NCBI GenBank assembly: GCA_030427635.1
Contig: JAUIBA010000023.1
Span: 1-64,000 of the forward strand
Source of the DNA: Bacteroidia bacterium
GTDB taxonomy: Bacteria > Bacteroidota > Bacteroidia > Chitinophagales > Chitinophagaceae
Length of the DNA: 64,000 bases
Direction: 5' to 3'
Part shown: one piece after another, positions 1-9,300 of the stretch
Layout: each line of letters starts with the position of its first letter
How positions within the stretch are numbered: position 1 is the first letter of the stretch
Position numbers and translations under genes: made by a program
The notes under the pieces: model-generated
Told to the model about the DNA's origin: nothing
What the model saw: only the letters and a program-made list of their open reading frames with translations
Database searches by the model: none

Positions 1-131
1 CCGTATTAGCAACGACCATATTGCTGACAGGTTGCTCTCCAGCAGAGCCCGTTTCCTCTTTTGATCGACGTCCGAATATTAATCATTATCACCTTGAAAT
101 CCACCAACTATTTTTGGCCTCATTACCTTGT

Positions 132-2336
132 TTAAGCGTTTAGCAGCTTTTCCAGTGCTGTATCATATGCCTGCTTCCAGTCATTGATATATCCCCATCC
201 TTCTCCGTCTATCACTATATCAGACTCTGCGGTAACATGTCCCAGTTTTATAAATGGTATACCTGCCAGTTCTGCCTCCAGCAGTGGCTGCAGGTCTGGG
301 TTTACAGATATTACTACGCGGCTCTGCGCTTCACCGAAGAGGGTTGCATCCTTGCGAACATCATCACCGGTAACGATACTGAATCCGAGACCATTTACCA
401 TAGCACTTTCCAGCAGGCAGGCAAAAAGACCACCTTCAGAAATATCATGTGCCGACTTTATGAGCTTGTTGCGTATTATTTTCAGAACAGTAGTCTGTAA
501 TGCAAACTCTTCTTCAAGATCAAAGTGTGGTGCAGGGCTGTGTGTAACACCGCACAGGTGGTGCAGATACTCAGAGCAGTTAATGTCTTCTCTGTTCACA
601 CCCAGCATATAGATGATATCCCCGGCATGTTTGAACCCTAGCGACATTTTCTGTGACAGATTGTCCAGTACGCCCACCATACCTATGGTAGGTGTAGGAT
701 ATACCGGGCCATCCTCGCTCTGGTTATAGAAACTCACGTTACCGCCGGTTACAGGAGTGTCTAGTTTGCGGCAGGCATCGCCCATGCCTTTTATAGCATG
801 TACAAACTGATAGTATACTTCAGGGTTGTATGGATTACCGAAGTTGAGGCAGTTTGTAATAGCTACAGGTTGTCCGCCGCTGCACACTATATTTCTTGCA
901 GCCTCACTCACTGCTATCATACCACCCTTGTATGGGTCGGCAAATACATAGCGGCTGTTACAGTCGGTAGTCATTGCCAGTGCTTTATCAGAGCCATGTA
1001 CACGTACCACAGTTGCGTCAGATGGTTCATTTGTCTGGGTGTTACCCGTACCTACCATACTGTCGTACTGCTCATATATCCAGCGTTTTGATGCTATGTT
1101 TGGTAGTTGTATCAGTTCGTATGCTATTTCCTTCAGCTCACCGGGCACAGGTACTGAGTTCGGGTCAAAGCTGTTTATCTGTGCAAAGTAGCGTGGCTCA
1201 GAATACTCTCTTTCATATACAGGAGCGCCTCCGCCCAGTACCATGCTTTCTGCGGGTACATCAGCTACCAGCTCTCCGTTCATGTAGTACTTCAGATTAG
1301 TGTCGGTAGTTACCTCACCTATCTGCACACAGTGTATATCCCACTTGTCAAATACTTTCTGTACTTCATCTTCTCTTCCTTTCTTCACCACTATGAGCAT
1401 ACGCTCCTGGCTCTCGCTCAGCAGCATTTCCCATGGCTTCATATTATCTTGGCGTGTGGGCACTTTATCCAGATGAATAATCATACCATGCTCGCCCTTT
1501 GCACTCATTTCGCTGGTGCTACAGGTGATACCGGCTGCGCCCATGTCCTGCATACCTATCAGTGCACCAGTAGGTATTACTTCCAGGCAGGCTTCCAGGA
1601 GCTTTTTCTCTTCAAACGGGTCTCCCACCTGTACGGCAGGTAGTTGTTCCGCACTGTTTTCGCTGATGTCGGCAGAGGCAAAAGAGGCACCACCTATACC
1701 ATCTTTACCTGTTGATGCGCCTACTATAAATACAGGGTTTCCTGCGCCGTGCGATGTAGCAGAAACTGTCTGACCTACAGTTACCACACCCACGCTCATG
1801 GCATTTACAAGAGGGTTTGTCTGATAGCAGCTTTCGTAATATACTTCACCGGCTACGGTAGGTACGCCAAAGCAGTTGCCATAATGGCCTATGCCTTTTA
1901 CCACACCTTTAATAAGCCACCTTGTTTTAGGATTATCTACTTTGCCAAAGCGCAGTGAATTGAGCGATGCAATGGGTCTTGCACCCATTGTGAAGATATC
2001 GCGGTGAATACCACCTACACCGGTAGCGGCTCCCTGAAAAGGCTCGATAGCTGATGGGTGGTTATGGCTTTCTATTTTGAATACACAACCCAGTCCGTCA
2101 CCTATATCTACCAGCCCTGCATTTTCTTCCCCTGCTTTTACCAGCAGTTTTGCACCGTCGCGTGGTAGTGTTTTCAGCCACTTGATGGAGTTTTTGTAGC
2201 TGCAGTGTTCACTCCACATTACAGAATACATAGCTACTTCATTGAAGTTAGGGGTACGTCCCAGTATCTGTTTTATTTTTTCAAATTCGTCTTCGCGAAG
2301 GCCTAGCTTCATGGCCTGTTCAACAGTGGCTTCCAT
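132..2336 (-). CDS. purL: Phosphoribosylformylglycinamidine synthase, small PurL type
   Basis: Glutamine-dependent step of purine synthesis, FGAR to FGAM. At 734 residues this is the short PurL form, which in known systems works with separate PurQ (glutaminase) and PurS subunits; neither is in the window. The N-terminal region has the family stretch SHNHPSAIEPFQGAATGVGG followed by HRDIFTMGARP, and both tandem AIRS-like ATP-binding halves are present, the second including TDCNSRYVFADP. The gene starts at ATG 2336 and is transcribed divergently from mraZ. A weak promoter-like TACTTTTA lies just upstream on the minus strand. The family call is clear; the small-type assignment follows from length. 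Confidence 0.97.
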   Translation of the reverse strand: MEATVEQAMKLGLREDEFEKIKQILGRTPNFNEVAMYSVMWSEHCSYKNSIKWLKTLPRDGAKLLVKAGEENAGLVDIGDGLGCVFKIESHNHPSAIEPFQGAATGVGGIHRDIFTMGARPIASLNSLRFGKVDNPKTRWLIKGVVKGIGHYGNCFGVPTVAGEVYYESCYQTNPLVNAMSVGVVTVGQTVSATSHGAGNPVFIVGASTGKDGIGGASFASADISENSAEQLPAVQVGDPFEEKKLLEACLEVIPTGALIGMQDMGAAGITCSTSEMSAKGEHGMIIHLDKVPTRQDNMKPWEMLLSESQERMLIVVKKGREDEVQKVFDKWDIHCVQIGEVTTDTNLKYYMNGELVADVPAESMVLGGGAPVYEREYSEPRYFAQINSFDPNSVPVPGELKEIAYELIQLPNIASKRWIYEQYDSMVGTGNTQTNEPSDATVVRVHGSDKALAMTTDCNSRYVFADPYKGGMIAVSEAARNIVCSGGQPVAITNCLNFGNPYNPEVYYQFVHAIKGMGDACRKLDTPVTGGNVSFYNQSEDGPVYPTPTIGMVGVLDNLSQKMSLGFKHAGDIIYMLGVNREDINCSEYLHHLCGVTHSPAPHFDLEEEFALQTTVLKIIRNKLIKSAHDISEGGLFACLLESAMVNGLGFSIVTGDDVRKDATLFGEAQSRVVISVNPDLQPLLEAELAGIPFIKLGHVTAESDIVIDGEGWGYINDWKQAYDTALEKLLNA

Positions 2337-2638
2337 GGCCGTAAAAGTACAATTTTAGATGTAATATCATACGGGCAGAATAGTCAGGGCAGCTTTGACA
2401 CATTTTTACCACGATTCCCTCAAATCTACCAATCCGAACAAATGATGGTATTTCTGAATTTAAACACTAAACTGGCAGTTTTGCACAGTAATTAACACTA
2501 ATTCACAGTTATTCACATTAAAAAGGCCGTTTATCCACAAAAAATGGACACATATTGTGGGAAAATAGCATTAAAAATAACGTCAGAAGCCGGGGGAAAA
2601 TGTGTTATTTTGTGTCAAAGATTCCCAATTCTGGTATT
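2337..2638. promoter_or_regulatory. Divergent purL/mraZ intergenic region
   Basis: Gene-free 302-bp stretch between two divergent genes, AT-rich in its right half. It must hold the purL promoter on the minus strand and the dcw-cluster promoter on the plus strand, but no exact TAnnTTTG box is visible for mraZ. The main recognisable structure is a cluster of DnaA-box-like 9-mers, listed separately. GTGGG at 2557-2561 and GGGGG at 2592-2596 faintly recall MraZ operator repeats, but their spacing does not match the known tandem arrangement. Confidence 0.6.
2479..2539 (+). promoter_or_regulatory. Cluster of DnaA-box-like sites
   Basis: Two exact matches to the DnaA-box consensus TTATNCACA lie in the same orientation: TTATTCACA at 2509-2517 and TTATCCACA at 2531-2539. 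Two further same-strand copies have one mismatch each: TTTTGCACA at 2479-2487 and TAATTCACA at 2499-2507. The consensus is established for DnaA. Whether these act as a DnaA-controlled promoter element for mraZ/dcw, a titration site or part of an origin is inference. Confidence 0.55.
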
Positions 2639-3091
2639 ATGACAAGTTTCTTCGGCGAAAGTGAGGTGTCCCTTGATGTTCGGGGGAGATTTCTGCTGCC
2701 AGCGCACATCCGGAAGCAGATTCCGGAGGGGCTCGGAGGAAGATTTGTCATAAACCGTGGATTTGAAAAATGTATAACTATCTATACGCTGGATGTATGG
2801 GGTGTTATTCATGACTGGATCAGCAGGTTGAATGATTTTGATGACGAGGAGCGTTTGTTCAAACGTTTGTTTCTGAATGGAGCTGCAGAAGTAGAGACTG
2901 ATACGGCAGACCGCCTGCTGATACCCAAAGCCATGATGGAATATGCGGGTATTACAAAGGAAGCGGTACTGACGCCTCAGGGCAATAAACTGGAGCTTTG
3001 GGATAAAGTTACATATTACGAACATATCAAACAAAATGCTCCAAGCTTCAGTCAGCTTGCGAAGAAAATTGGTAATCCGTTTCAGCGATGA
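2639..3091 (+). CDS. mraZ: Transcriptional regulator MraZ
   Basis: First gene of the dcw cluster. MraZ proteins are ring-forming, AbrB-fold DNA-binding regulators that bind upstream of their own operon. The 150-residue protein has the two expected half-repeats: one around GESEVSLDVRGRFLLPAHIRKQ near the N terminus and one around EVETDTADRLLIPKAMMEYAGI. I chose ATG 2639 (MTSFFGESEV) because homologues begin a few residues before this motif; in-frame upstream Met codons at 2600 and 2555 would add an unmatched N-terminal extension. The stop overlaps the rsmH start by 4 bp (ATGA), indicating translational coupling. Confidence 0.92.
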   Translation: MTSFFGESEVSLDVRGRFLLPAHIRKQIPEGLGGRFVINRGFEKCITIYTLDVWGVIHDWISRLNDFDDEERLFKRLFLNGAAEVETDTADRLLIPKAMMEYAGITKEAVLTPQGNKLELWDKVTYYEHIKQNAPSFSQLAKKIGNPFQR

Positions 3092-4008
3092 GTACAGAAC
3101 AACAAAAGCACTACCATACTACGGTAATGCTTCATGAGGCGGTAGAAGGGCTGGCGGTAAAACCGGATGGGGTGTATGTGGATGCAACTTTTGGTGGCGG
3201 CGGACACAGCAGACTGATACTGGAGCAGTTGGGACCCGATGGCAGGCTGATAGCGTTTGACCAGGATGCAGATGCCTGGCGTAATAAACCAGATGATGAC
3301 AGGCTGATACCGGTAACAGAGAATTTCAGATACATGCGCCGCTTTTTGAGGTTGCATGGGTATAATGAGGTAGATGGCATACTGGCCGACCTGGGTGTAA
3401 GTTCTTTTCAGTTCGATACCGCTGACCGCGGATTTTCGATACGCTTTGACGGCCCTCTGGACATGCGTATGGACAGACGGGGGGAGCTCACGGCAGCTGA
3501 TGTACTGAGTACAGCTACAGAGCTACAGCTGCACAAACTGTTTGAGCAGTATGGTGAGGTGCGGAACGCAAGGCAGCTTGCAAAGCATATCGTATCGCAG
3601 CGGGGCAGCACACAGGTGAAAACTATTGCAGGACTCAGGGCTATGCTGATGCCGGTGATAAAGGGGAACCCTAATAAATATCTGGCTCAGGTATTTCAGG
3701 CGTTGAGGATAGAGGTTAATGATGAGCTGGGTGCGCTGAGAGAGTTGCTGCAGCAGTCGGCAGCCAGTCTCAGTACCGGAGGACGGTTAAGTATCATTTC
3801 TTTTCACTCGCTGGAAGACAGGCTGGTGAAACAGTATATGAAACGTGGTACCTGGGCAGAGCCTTCTGAATATGAGCCACGTGTGGCGCCACCGTTCAGG
3901 CCGCTTACGGCAAAGCCGGTAGAGCCTTCGGATGAGGAAATGAGGAATAACACACGTGCCAGAAGTGCGAAACTGAGGGTGGCTGAAAAGCTGCCGGTGT
4001 TTGAATAG
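3088..4008 (+). CDS. rsmH: 16S rRNA (cytosine-1402-N4)-methyltransferase RsmH (MraW)
   Basis: SAM-dependent methyltransferase acting on C1402 in the decoding centre of 16S rRNA. The N terminus HTTVMLHEAVEGLAVKPDG is characteristic, followed by the SAM-binding motif VDATFGGGGHS and the region DGILADLGVSSFQFD. Near the C terminus are LSIISFHSLEDRLVK and a final NTRARSAKLRVAE, both diagnostic for the family. Length (306 aa) is normal. It overlaps mraZ by 4 bp and is followed by ftsL after a short gap, the standard dcw order. Confidence 0.97.
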   Translation: MSTEQQKHYHTTVMLHEAVEGLAVKPDGVYVDATFGGGGHSRLILEQLGPDGRLIAFDQDADAWRNKPDDDRLIPVTENFRYMRRFLRLHGYNEVDGILADLGVSSFQFDTADRGFSIRFDGPLDMRMDRRGELTAADVLSTATELQLHKLFEQYGEVRNARQLAKHIVSQRGSTQVKTIAGLRAMLMPVIKGNPNKYLAQVFQALRIEVNDELGALRELLQQSAASLSTGGRLSIISFHSLEDRLVKQYMKRGTWAEPSEYEPRVAPPFRPLTAKPVEPSDEEMRNNTRARSAKLRVAEKLPVFE

Positions 4009-4073
4009 GAAAAGATACTGCCGGTAAAGGGCAGTAATAAATATAAATGGAGATCCCTGCGGGGATATGGTGT

Positions 4074-4433
4074 ATGAGCAGTGAGGAAAAAAATATGGAG
4101 CAGCAGGCGGGGGTAGCGCCTGCTCAGCGTGTCAGAAACGACTGGCGGTCGTTAGTGGAGAAAGTATCTTATAAAGCGATAGTAAATAATATTCCTTTTC
4201 TGGCATTTGTAGTGCTGCTGTGTGTGCTTTATATAAGTAACAGTCAGCGGGCAATAGATATGCAGCGCGACCTGAACAAAAAGAACAGGGAGCTGAAGGA
4301 GCTGAGGTGGAAATATATAGATACCAAATCGCAGCTGATGGATGTGAAGACAGAGCGGCAGGTGATGATGGCATCAGAAAAAATAGGATTGAAACCGTCG
4401 GTATTACCGGCATATAAAATAAAGAGCAAGTAA
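4074..4433 (+). CDS. ftsL: FtsL-like divisome protein
   Basis: Small bitopic membrane protein (119 aa from the chosen start) in the ftsL position between rsmH and ftsI. It has a charged cytoplasmic N terminus, one hydrophobic segment (around NIPFLAFVVLLCVLYIS) and a periplasmic coiled-coil-like stretch rich in Lys, Glu and Arg, the expected FtsL layout. FtsL connects FtsQ/FtsB-type proteins with the septal transpeptidase complex. Two start codons are possible: ATG 4047 gives an extra nine residues; I prefer ATG 4074 (MSSEEKN). The sequence is too diverged for a motif-based call, so the name rests on topology and gene order. Confidence 0.8.
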   Translation: MSSEEKNMEQQAGVAPAQRVRNDWRSLVEKVSYKAIVNNIPFLAFVVLLCVLYISNSQRAIDMQRDLNKKNRELKELRWKYIDTKSQLMDVKTERQVMMASEKIGLKPSVLPAYKIKSK

Positions 4434-4445
4434 CGCTTTACTGTA

Positions 4446-6551
4446 GTGAATGTAAAAAAAGACATACGATTCAGGGTGTACGTAACATTTACGTGCATGT
4501 GTATGCTGGGTGTGGCTATCATAGCCCGCGCCCTTTACATTCAGATAAAGCAGGGACCAGAGCTGAAAGAGATAGCCCGTGAGATGCATACACGGTTTGA
4601 GACTATGGAGGCAGAGCGGGGCAATATACTGAATGAAGAAGGTACACTGCTCAGTACTTCTATACCTGAGTTTGATGTGCATGTAGACTTCTCAGTTATA
4701 GATACAGCCTTGTTTGCCGAGCAGATAGACTCACTGTGCCGGTGTATGGCGCAGCTGTTTGTAAATAAAGGAAAGTCTGCAGAGGACTATAAGGAAGATT
4801 TTGTACGGGCCTATGATAAGGGTACCAAATATTATCCGCTGGGGCGCAGGCTTAAATATTATGAATATGAGGCGCTGCGCAGCTTCCCCATATTTATTAA
4901 AGGTAAGGGCAGCGGAGGTTTTATAGCAGAGTCGCGCGAGAAAAGGAGGCTGCCGTACGGTGAGCTGGCACGCCGCACACTGGGTATATTCCGCGATAGT
5001 AATACCAATGGTCTGGAGGCTAAGTACAACAAAGACCTGGCGGGTATCAACGGCAGACGTGTAGTGCAGAAAGCAGCCGGTGGGCTGTGGGTGCCTGTAG
5101 AAGGTAGTGAAGTGGACCCTGTGAATGGAAAGGATATTGTGACTACGCTGGATATGGATGTACAGGCAGTGGCGCATGATGCCCTGCTGGCAAACCTGCA
5201 GAAATATAAATGCCTGTATGGTACCTGCATTGTAATGGAGGTAGCCACAGGGAAAATACGTACACTGGTAAATCTGGGTATTCAGAAAGACAGCAGCTAT
5301 CGGGAAGACTTTAACTATGCTGCTATTCCTACCGAGCCGGGTTCAACCTTTAAGCTGGCTACACTTACTGCATTGCTCAGCGACAGATTTATAAATGTAG
5401 ACAGCGGGGTAGATATACAGGGTGGCAGAAAGCAGTTTGCCAACAGAACCATGCAGGACTCTCACCCCAACCCTTCATTGGGTAATATGCCTATATGGAA
5501 GGCTTATGCTATATCCAGTAATGTGGGTATGGCCAAGCTGGCAGACCGTTATTATCATGACCATCCGGAAAAGTTTGTTGCTCATCTGAAACGTCTGCAT
5601 CTGGATAAGTATACTGGTATAGACCTGATGGGAGAGCGCCAGAGCCGCATCACTACTCCGGGTACCAGATACTGGAGCAAAACATCACTGCCGTGGATGG
5701 CTATAGGTTACGGTGTAATGATAACACCACTGCACACCTGTATGATGTACAACGCACTGGCCAATAATGGCAAAATGATGAAGCCATATCTGGTAAGTGC
5801 TGTGCGTGAATATGGCCGCGACATAAAAACTACACAGCCGGAAGTACTTACCACGCTGGGTGATGCAGAGGTGGTACGCCAGCTGCGTAAATGTACCCGT
5901 GCTGTGGTGGCAGAAGGTACCGGTAAAGATATTGCCTCGCCTTACTACACAATGTCGGGCAAGACGGGTACGGCTCAGGTAGCTGATAAAGGCATCAAGT
6001 ATTCAGATCACGTATATCAGGGCTCCTATGTAGGTTATATGCCGGCAGAAGACCCTAAATACACTATATGCGTGGTGATACGTACCAGTGCGCATTCATC
6101 ATCTTATTATGGGGGTACTATTGCTGCACCCGTATTCAGAATGGTGGCAGATAAAATATTCTCGCGTAATATGGGAGCGTGGTCATCGCCGCTGGATAGT
6201 ATGGCACGTACAGCATCGTCAGTGATTCCTGCACGTGCAGCTACTGCGGGAGCTTATGACATACTGATGGGTAAGCTGAAGAGAAACTTTAAAGTACCTG
6301 GAAATGAATTGAGAAGCAGTATGGTATGTGTGGTGTCTGATACACTGCGTGGTACACGGGTGGAGAAGACACCGGTATACCGTGGTGTAATGCCGGATGT
6401 GACCGGGATGACACTGAAGGATGCAGTATATGTGCTGGAAAACTACGGTATAAGGGTTAATATCTCTGGCCGAGGTAAAGTAACTGCACAGTCGGTGCCG
6501 GCAGGTACTCATTTGCTGAAAGGACAAAATGTAATGCTACAACTGGGATAA
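4446..6551 (+). CDS. ftsI: Septal peptidoglycan transpeptidase FtsI (PBP3) with C-terminal PASTA domain
   Basis: Class B penicillin-binding protein that cross-links septal peptidoglycan. One N-terminal membrane anchor (about residues 12-30) is followed by a dimerisation domain and the transpeptidase domain. Active-site motifs are STFK with nucleophile Ser300, SSN at about 357-359 and KTGT at about 506-509. The last 65 residues (GVMPDVTGMTLKDAVYVLEN onwards) look like a PASTA domain. The start is GTG 4446: the ATG at 4450 is out of frame, and the next in-frame Met falls inside the membrane anchor. The stop overlaps murE by one base. Length 701 aa. Confidence 0.96.
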   Translation: MNVKKDIRFRVYVTFTCMCMLGVAIIARALYIQIKQGPELKEIAREMHTRFETMEAERGNILNEEGTLLSTSIPEFDVHVDFSVIDTALFAEQIDSLCRCMAQLFVNKGKSAEDYKEDFVRAYDKGTKYYPLGRRLKYYEYEALRSFPIFIKGKGSGGFIAESREKRRLPYGELARRTLGIFRDSNTNGLEAKYNKDLAGINGRRVVQKAAGGLWVPVEGSEVDPVNGKDIVTTLDMDVQAVAHDALLANLQKYKCLYGTCIVMEVATGKIRTLVNLGIQKDSSYREDFNYAAIPTEPGSTFKLATLTALLSDRFINVDSGVDIQGGRKQFANRTMQDSHPNPSLGNMPIWKAYAISSNVGMAKLADRYYHDHPEKFVAHLKRLHLDKYTGIDLMGERQSRITTPGTRYWSKTSLPWMAIGYGVMITPLHTCMMYNALANNGKMMKPYLVSAVREYGRDIKTTQPEVLTTLGDAEVVRQLRKCTRAVVAEGTGKDIASPYYTMSGKTGTAQVADKGIKYSDHVYQGSYVGYMPAEDPKYTICVVIRTSAHSSSYYGGTIAAPVFRMVADKIFSRNMGAWSSPLDSMARTASSVIPARAATAGAYDILMGKLKRNFKVPGNELRSSMVCVVSDTLRGTRVEKTPVYRGVMPDVTGMTLKDAVYVLENYGIRVNISGRGKVTAQSVPAGTHLLKGQNVMLQLG

Positions 6552-8017
6552 TGAGCACATTAAAGCACATATTGAACAATGTATCAACTCTGGCCATAGC
6601 AGGTAATGCTGCGGTAGAGGTGACTGCCGTGTGCATAGACTCCCGCAGGGTAGTGCCAGGCGCATTATTCATAGCAGTAAAGGGTCTTGTTACAGATGGG
6701 CACGCATTTATTGATAAAGCAATAGCTCTGGGGGCTACAGCTGTAGTATGTGAGCATATGCCTGATGAACAGGTACAGGGTGTCACTTTTGTTAATGTAA
6801 GTGACTGTGCTGCTGTAGCAGGTGTAATAGCTGCGGCTTTTTATGGTCATCCTTCGCATGAAATGAAGGTAGTAGGAGTAACAGGCACCAATGGAAAGAC
6901 TACAGTAGCTACACTGTTGTTCCGTCTGTTTGAAGCAATGGGCTATCGTTGTGGCCTGCTGTCTACGGTACAGAACCATATTCATGATCAGGTAGTATCT
7001 GCAACGCATACCACACCCGATGCAGTATCTGTACAGGAGTTACTGGGGCGTATGCGCTCCGCAGGATGTGATTATGTATTCATGGAGGTAAGCTCACATG
7101 CTATTCATCAGCACCGTATAGCAGGCATCCGTTTTGCCGGAGGCATTTTTACCAATATTACACATGACCATCTGGACTATCACAAAACATTTGATGAGTA
7201 TATAAGGGTAAAGAAAGCATTCTTTGATGGCCTGCCTGAAGATGCATTTGCACTTACCAATGCAGATGACAAGCGCGGTATGGTAATGCTGCAGAATACC
7301 ACAGCTACCCGTAATACCTACAGCTTAAGAGTGCCGGGTACATTCAAAGGTAAAGTGCTGGAAAATCATCTTTCCGGTCTGGTAATGAATGTAGATGGCC
7401 ATGAGGCTCACTTCAGGATGATAGGCACCTTCAATGCCTATAACCTGCTGGCAGTATATGGCACAGCCGTACTGCTGGGTGTGGACCGTATGCAGGCTCT
7501 GGCAGTGCTGAGCGGGCTGCATGGAGCTCCCGGCAGGTTTGAAACCGTGCTTTCAGATAATGACCGCATACTGGGTATAGTGGACTATGCGCATACCCCT
7601 GATGCGTTACTGAATGTACTGGCCACAGTAAATCAGCTGCGCACAGGTGGCCAGCAATTAATAACGGTAATAGGATGTGGCGGAGACCGTGACAGAACCA
7701 AGCGCCCTGTAATGGGACAGGCTGCATGTGAGCATAGCGACAGGGCAATACTTACCTCTGACAATCCGAGGAGTGAAGACCCTGAAGCAATACTAAACGA
7801 CATGGAAGCTGCGCTTACCATGGCACAGAAAAGAAAAAGTCTGCGTATTACCGACAGGCGCGAAGCAATAAAAGTAGCATGTACGCTGGCTGCCCCCGGC
7901 GATGTGATACTGGTGGCCGGAAAAGGGCACGAAACCTATCAGGAAGTGAAGGGGGTAAGGCATCATTTTGATGACAGGGAGGTACTTATGGAAACGTTTA
8001 AAACACTGAATAAATAA
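6551..8017 (+). CDS. murE: UDP-MurNAc-tripeptide synthetase MurE (meso-DAP type)
   Basis: Cytoplasmic ATP-dependent ligase adding the third stem-peptide residue to UDP-MurNAc-L-Ala-D-Glu. The Mur-ligase P-loop TGTNGKTT is at about residues 111-118, and the central region has the conserved FTNITHDHLDYH. The motif DNPR at about 404-407 is the one associated with meso-diaminopimelate as substrate rather than lysine, so the wall is predicted to be DAP type. It starts at ATG 6551, sharing one base with the ftsI stop, and is followed by mraY nine bases later. 488 aa, normal length. Confidence 0.97.
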   Translation: MSTLKHILNNVSTLAIAGNAAVEVTAVCIDSRRVVPGALFIAVKGLVTDGHAFIDKAIALGATAVVCEHMPDEQVQGVTFVNVSDCAAVAGVIAAAFYGHPSHEMKVVGVTGTNGKTTVATLLFRLFEAMGYRCGLLSTVQNHIHDQVVSATHTTPDAVSVQELLGRMRSAGCDYVFMEVSSHAIHQHRIAGIRFAGGIFTNITHDHLDYHKTFDEYIRVKKAFFDGLPEDAFALTNADDKRGMVMLQNTTATRNTYSLRVPGTFKGKVLENHLSGLVMNVDGHEAHFRMIGTFNAYNLLAVYGTAVLLGVDRMQALAVLSGLHGAPGRFETVLSDNDRILGIVDYAHTPDALLNVLATVNQLRTGGQQLITVIGCGGDRDRTKRPVMGQAACEHSDRAILTSDNPRSEDPEAILNDMEAALTMAQKRKSLRITDRREAIKVACTLAAPGDVILVAGKGHETYQEVKGVRHHFDDREVLMETFKTLNK

Positions 8018-8026
8018 CGAGACCGG

Positions 8027-9298
8027 ATGCTGTACTATCTCTTCACATATCTGCGCGATACTATCCATCTTCCCGGAGCTGGTGTATTTAACTACATCAC
8101 CTTCAGGGCGGGCATGGCCATAATTCTTTCGCTTGTTATATCCATGATATATGGTAAGCGGTTGATAGGTTTTCTGCGTAGCAGGCAGATAGGTGAGACT
8201 GTACGTGATCTGGGTCTTGAGGGCGAAAAGCAGAAGAAGGGTACACCTACTATGGGGGGCATCATCATCATAGGGGCCATTATTATACCTACGCTGTTGT
8301 TTGCCCGTATTACCAATGTATATATTATACTCATGCTTGTATCTACCGTATGGCTGGGTATAGTAGGTTTCATTGACGACTATATAAAGGTGTTCAAAAA
8401 GAATAAAGAAGGACTGGCAGGTAAGTTTAAGATAATGGGGCAGGTGGGTCTTGGTATTATTGTAGGCCTTACCATGTACTATAATGATCATGTGGTTATA
8501 AGCAGAGAGGTGACAAAGGGTAGTGGCGGTATATACAGCCGAGCAGAAAAAACGATATCAGAAAACATTGTGCGTAAGGATGATAAAGGAAAAGAGCATA
8601 CATATATACATGTGCGCACTGCTACTACTACCATACCTTTTATAAAAACACACGAGCTGCGTTATGAAAAAATAGCTGCGTTTTTTGGTGAGGGTAACGT
8701 AGGCTTTGTTACACCTGTCCTTTATGTGCTGTTTGTCATATTTATCATCACTGCGGTATCAAACGGGGCCAATATAACAGATGGTATTGATGGGCTGGCT
8801 ACCGGGGTGTCTGCTATTATAGGTGTGTGTCTGGGTGTGTTTGCCTATGTATCCGGTAACTACATCTTTGCTGACTATCTTAATATCATGCACATCCCTA
8901 ATCTGGGTGAGTTGTCCATATTCATTGGCGCATTTGTAGGCGCATGTGTGGGCTTTCTGTGGTACAATGCATACCCGGCACAGGTTTTTATGGGCGATAC
9001 CGGCAGCCTGGCATTGGGGGGTATTATAGCATCGCTGGCCATCATAGTACGTAAAGAGTTGCTGATACCTATTATCTGCGGCATCTTTTTCGTAGAGCTG
9101 GTATCGGTAATGCTGCAGGTATGGTATTTCAAACGCACTAAGAAAAAGTATGGGGAGGGCAGGCGCATATTCCTGATGTCTCCGCTGCATCATCATTATC
9201 AGAAGAAAGGATATCACGAAGCTAAAATCGTTACCCGTTTCTGGATAATGGGCATCATACTGGCTATTATGAGTATTGTAACACTGAAAATGCAATAA
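8027..9298 (+). CDS. mraY: Phospho-MurNAc-pentapeptide translocase MraY
   Basis: Polytopic inner-membrane enzyme that transfers phospho-MurNAc-pentapeptide to undecaprenyl phosphate, forming lipid I. Visible family motifs include KKGTPTMGG near the N terminus, the aspartate-containing [31 protein letters not shown] and [12 protein letters not shown], with a C-terminal [11 protein letters not shown]. The protein is 423 aa, about 60 longer than the E. coli enzyme; the excess is a hydrophilic insert at roughly residues 160-215, between membrane segments, as seen in Bacteroidota MraY. Only two bases separate it from murD. Confidence 0.97.
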   Translation: MLYYLFTYLRDTIHLPGAGVFNYITFRAGMAIILSLVISMIYGKRLIGFLRSRQIGETVRDLGLEGEKQKKGTPTMGGIIIIGAIIIPTLLFARITNVYIILMLVSTVWLGIVGFIDDYIKVFKKNKEGLAGKFKIMGQVGLGIIVGLTMYYNDHVVISREVTKGSGGIYSRAEKTISENIVRKDDKGKEHTYIHVRTATTTIPFIKTHELRYEKIAAFFGEGNVGFVTPVLYVLFVIFIITAVSNGANITDGIDGLATGVSAIIGVCLGVFAYVSGNYIFADYLNIMHIPNLGELSIFIGAFVGACVGFLWYNAYPAQVFMGDTGSLALGGIIASLAIIVRKELLIPIICGIFFVELVSVMLQVWYFKRTKKKYGEGRRIFLMSPLHHHYQKKGYHEAKIVTRFWIMGIILAIMSIVTLKMQ

Positions 9299-9300
9299 AG

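Noticed and set aside
1-131. Partial gene at the left edge
   Set aside because: No frame with coding character; only a short stretch before the purL stop, so nothing is called.
2557-2596. GTGGG and GGGGG as MraZ operator repeats
   Set aside because: Known MraZ sites are tandem with about 5-bp spacing; these are 30 bp apart and only two.
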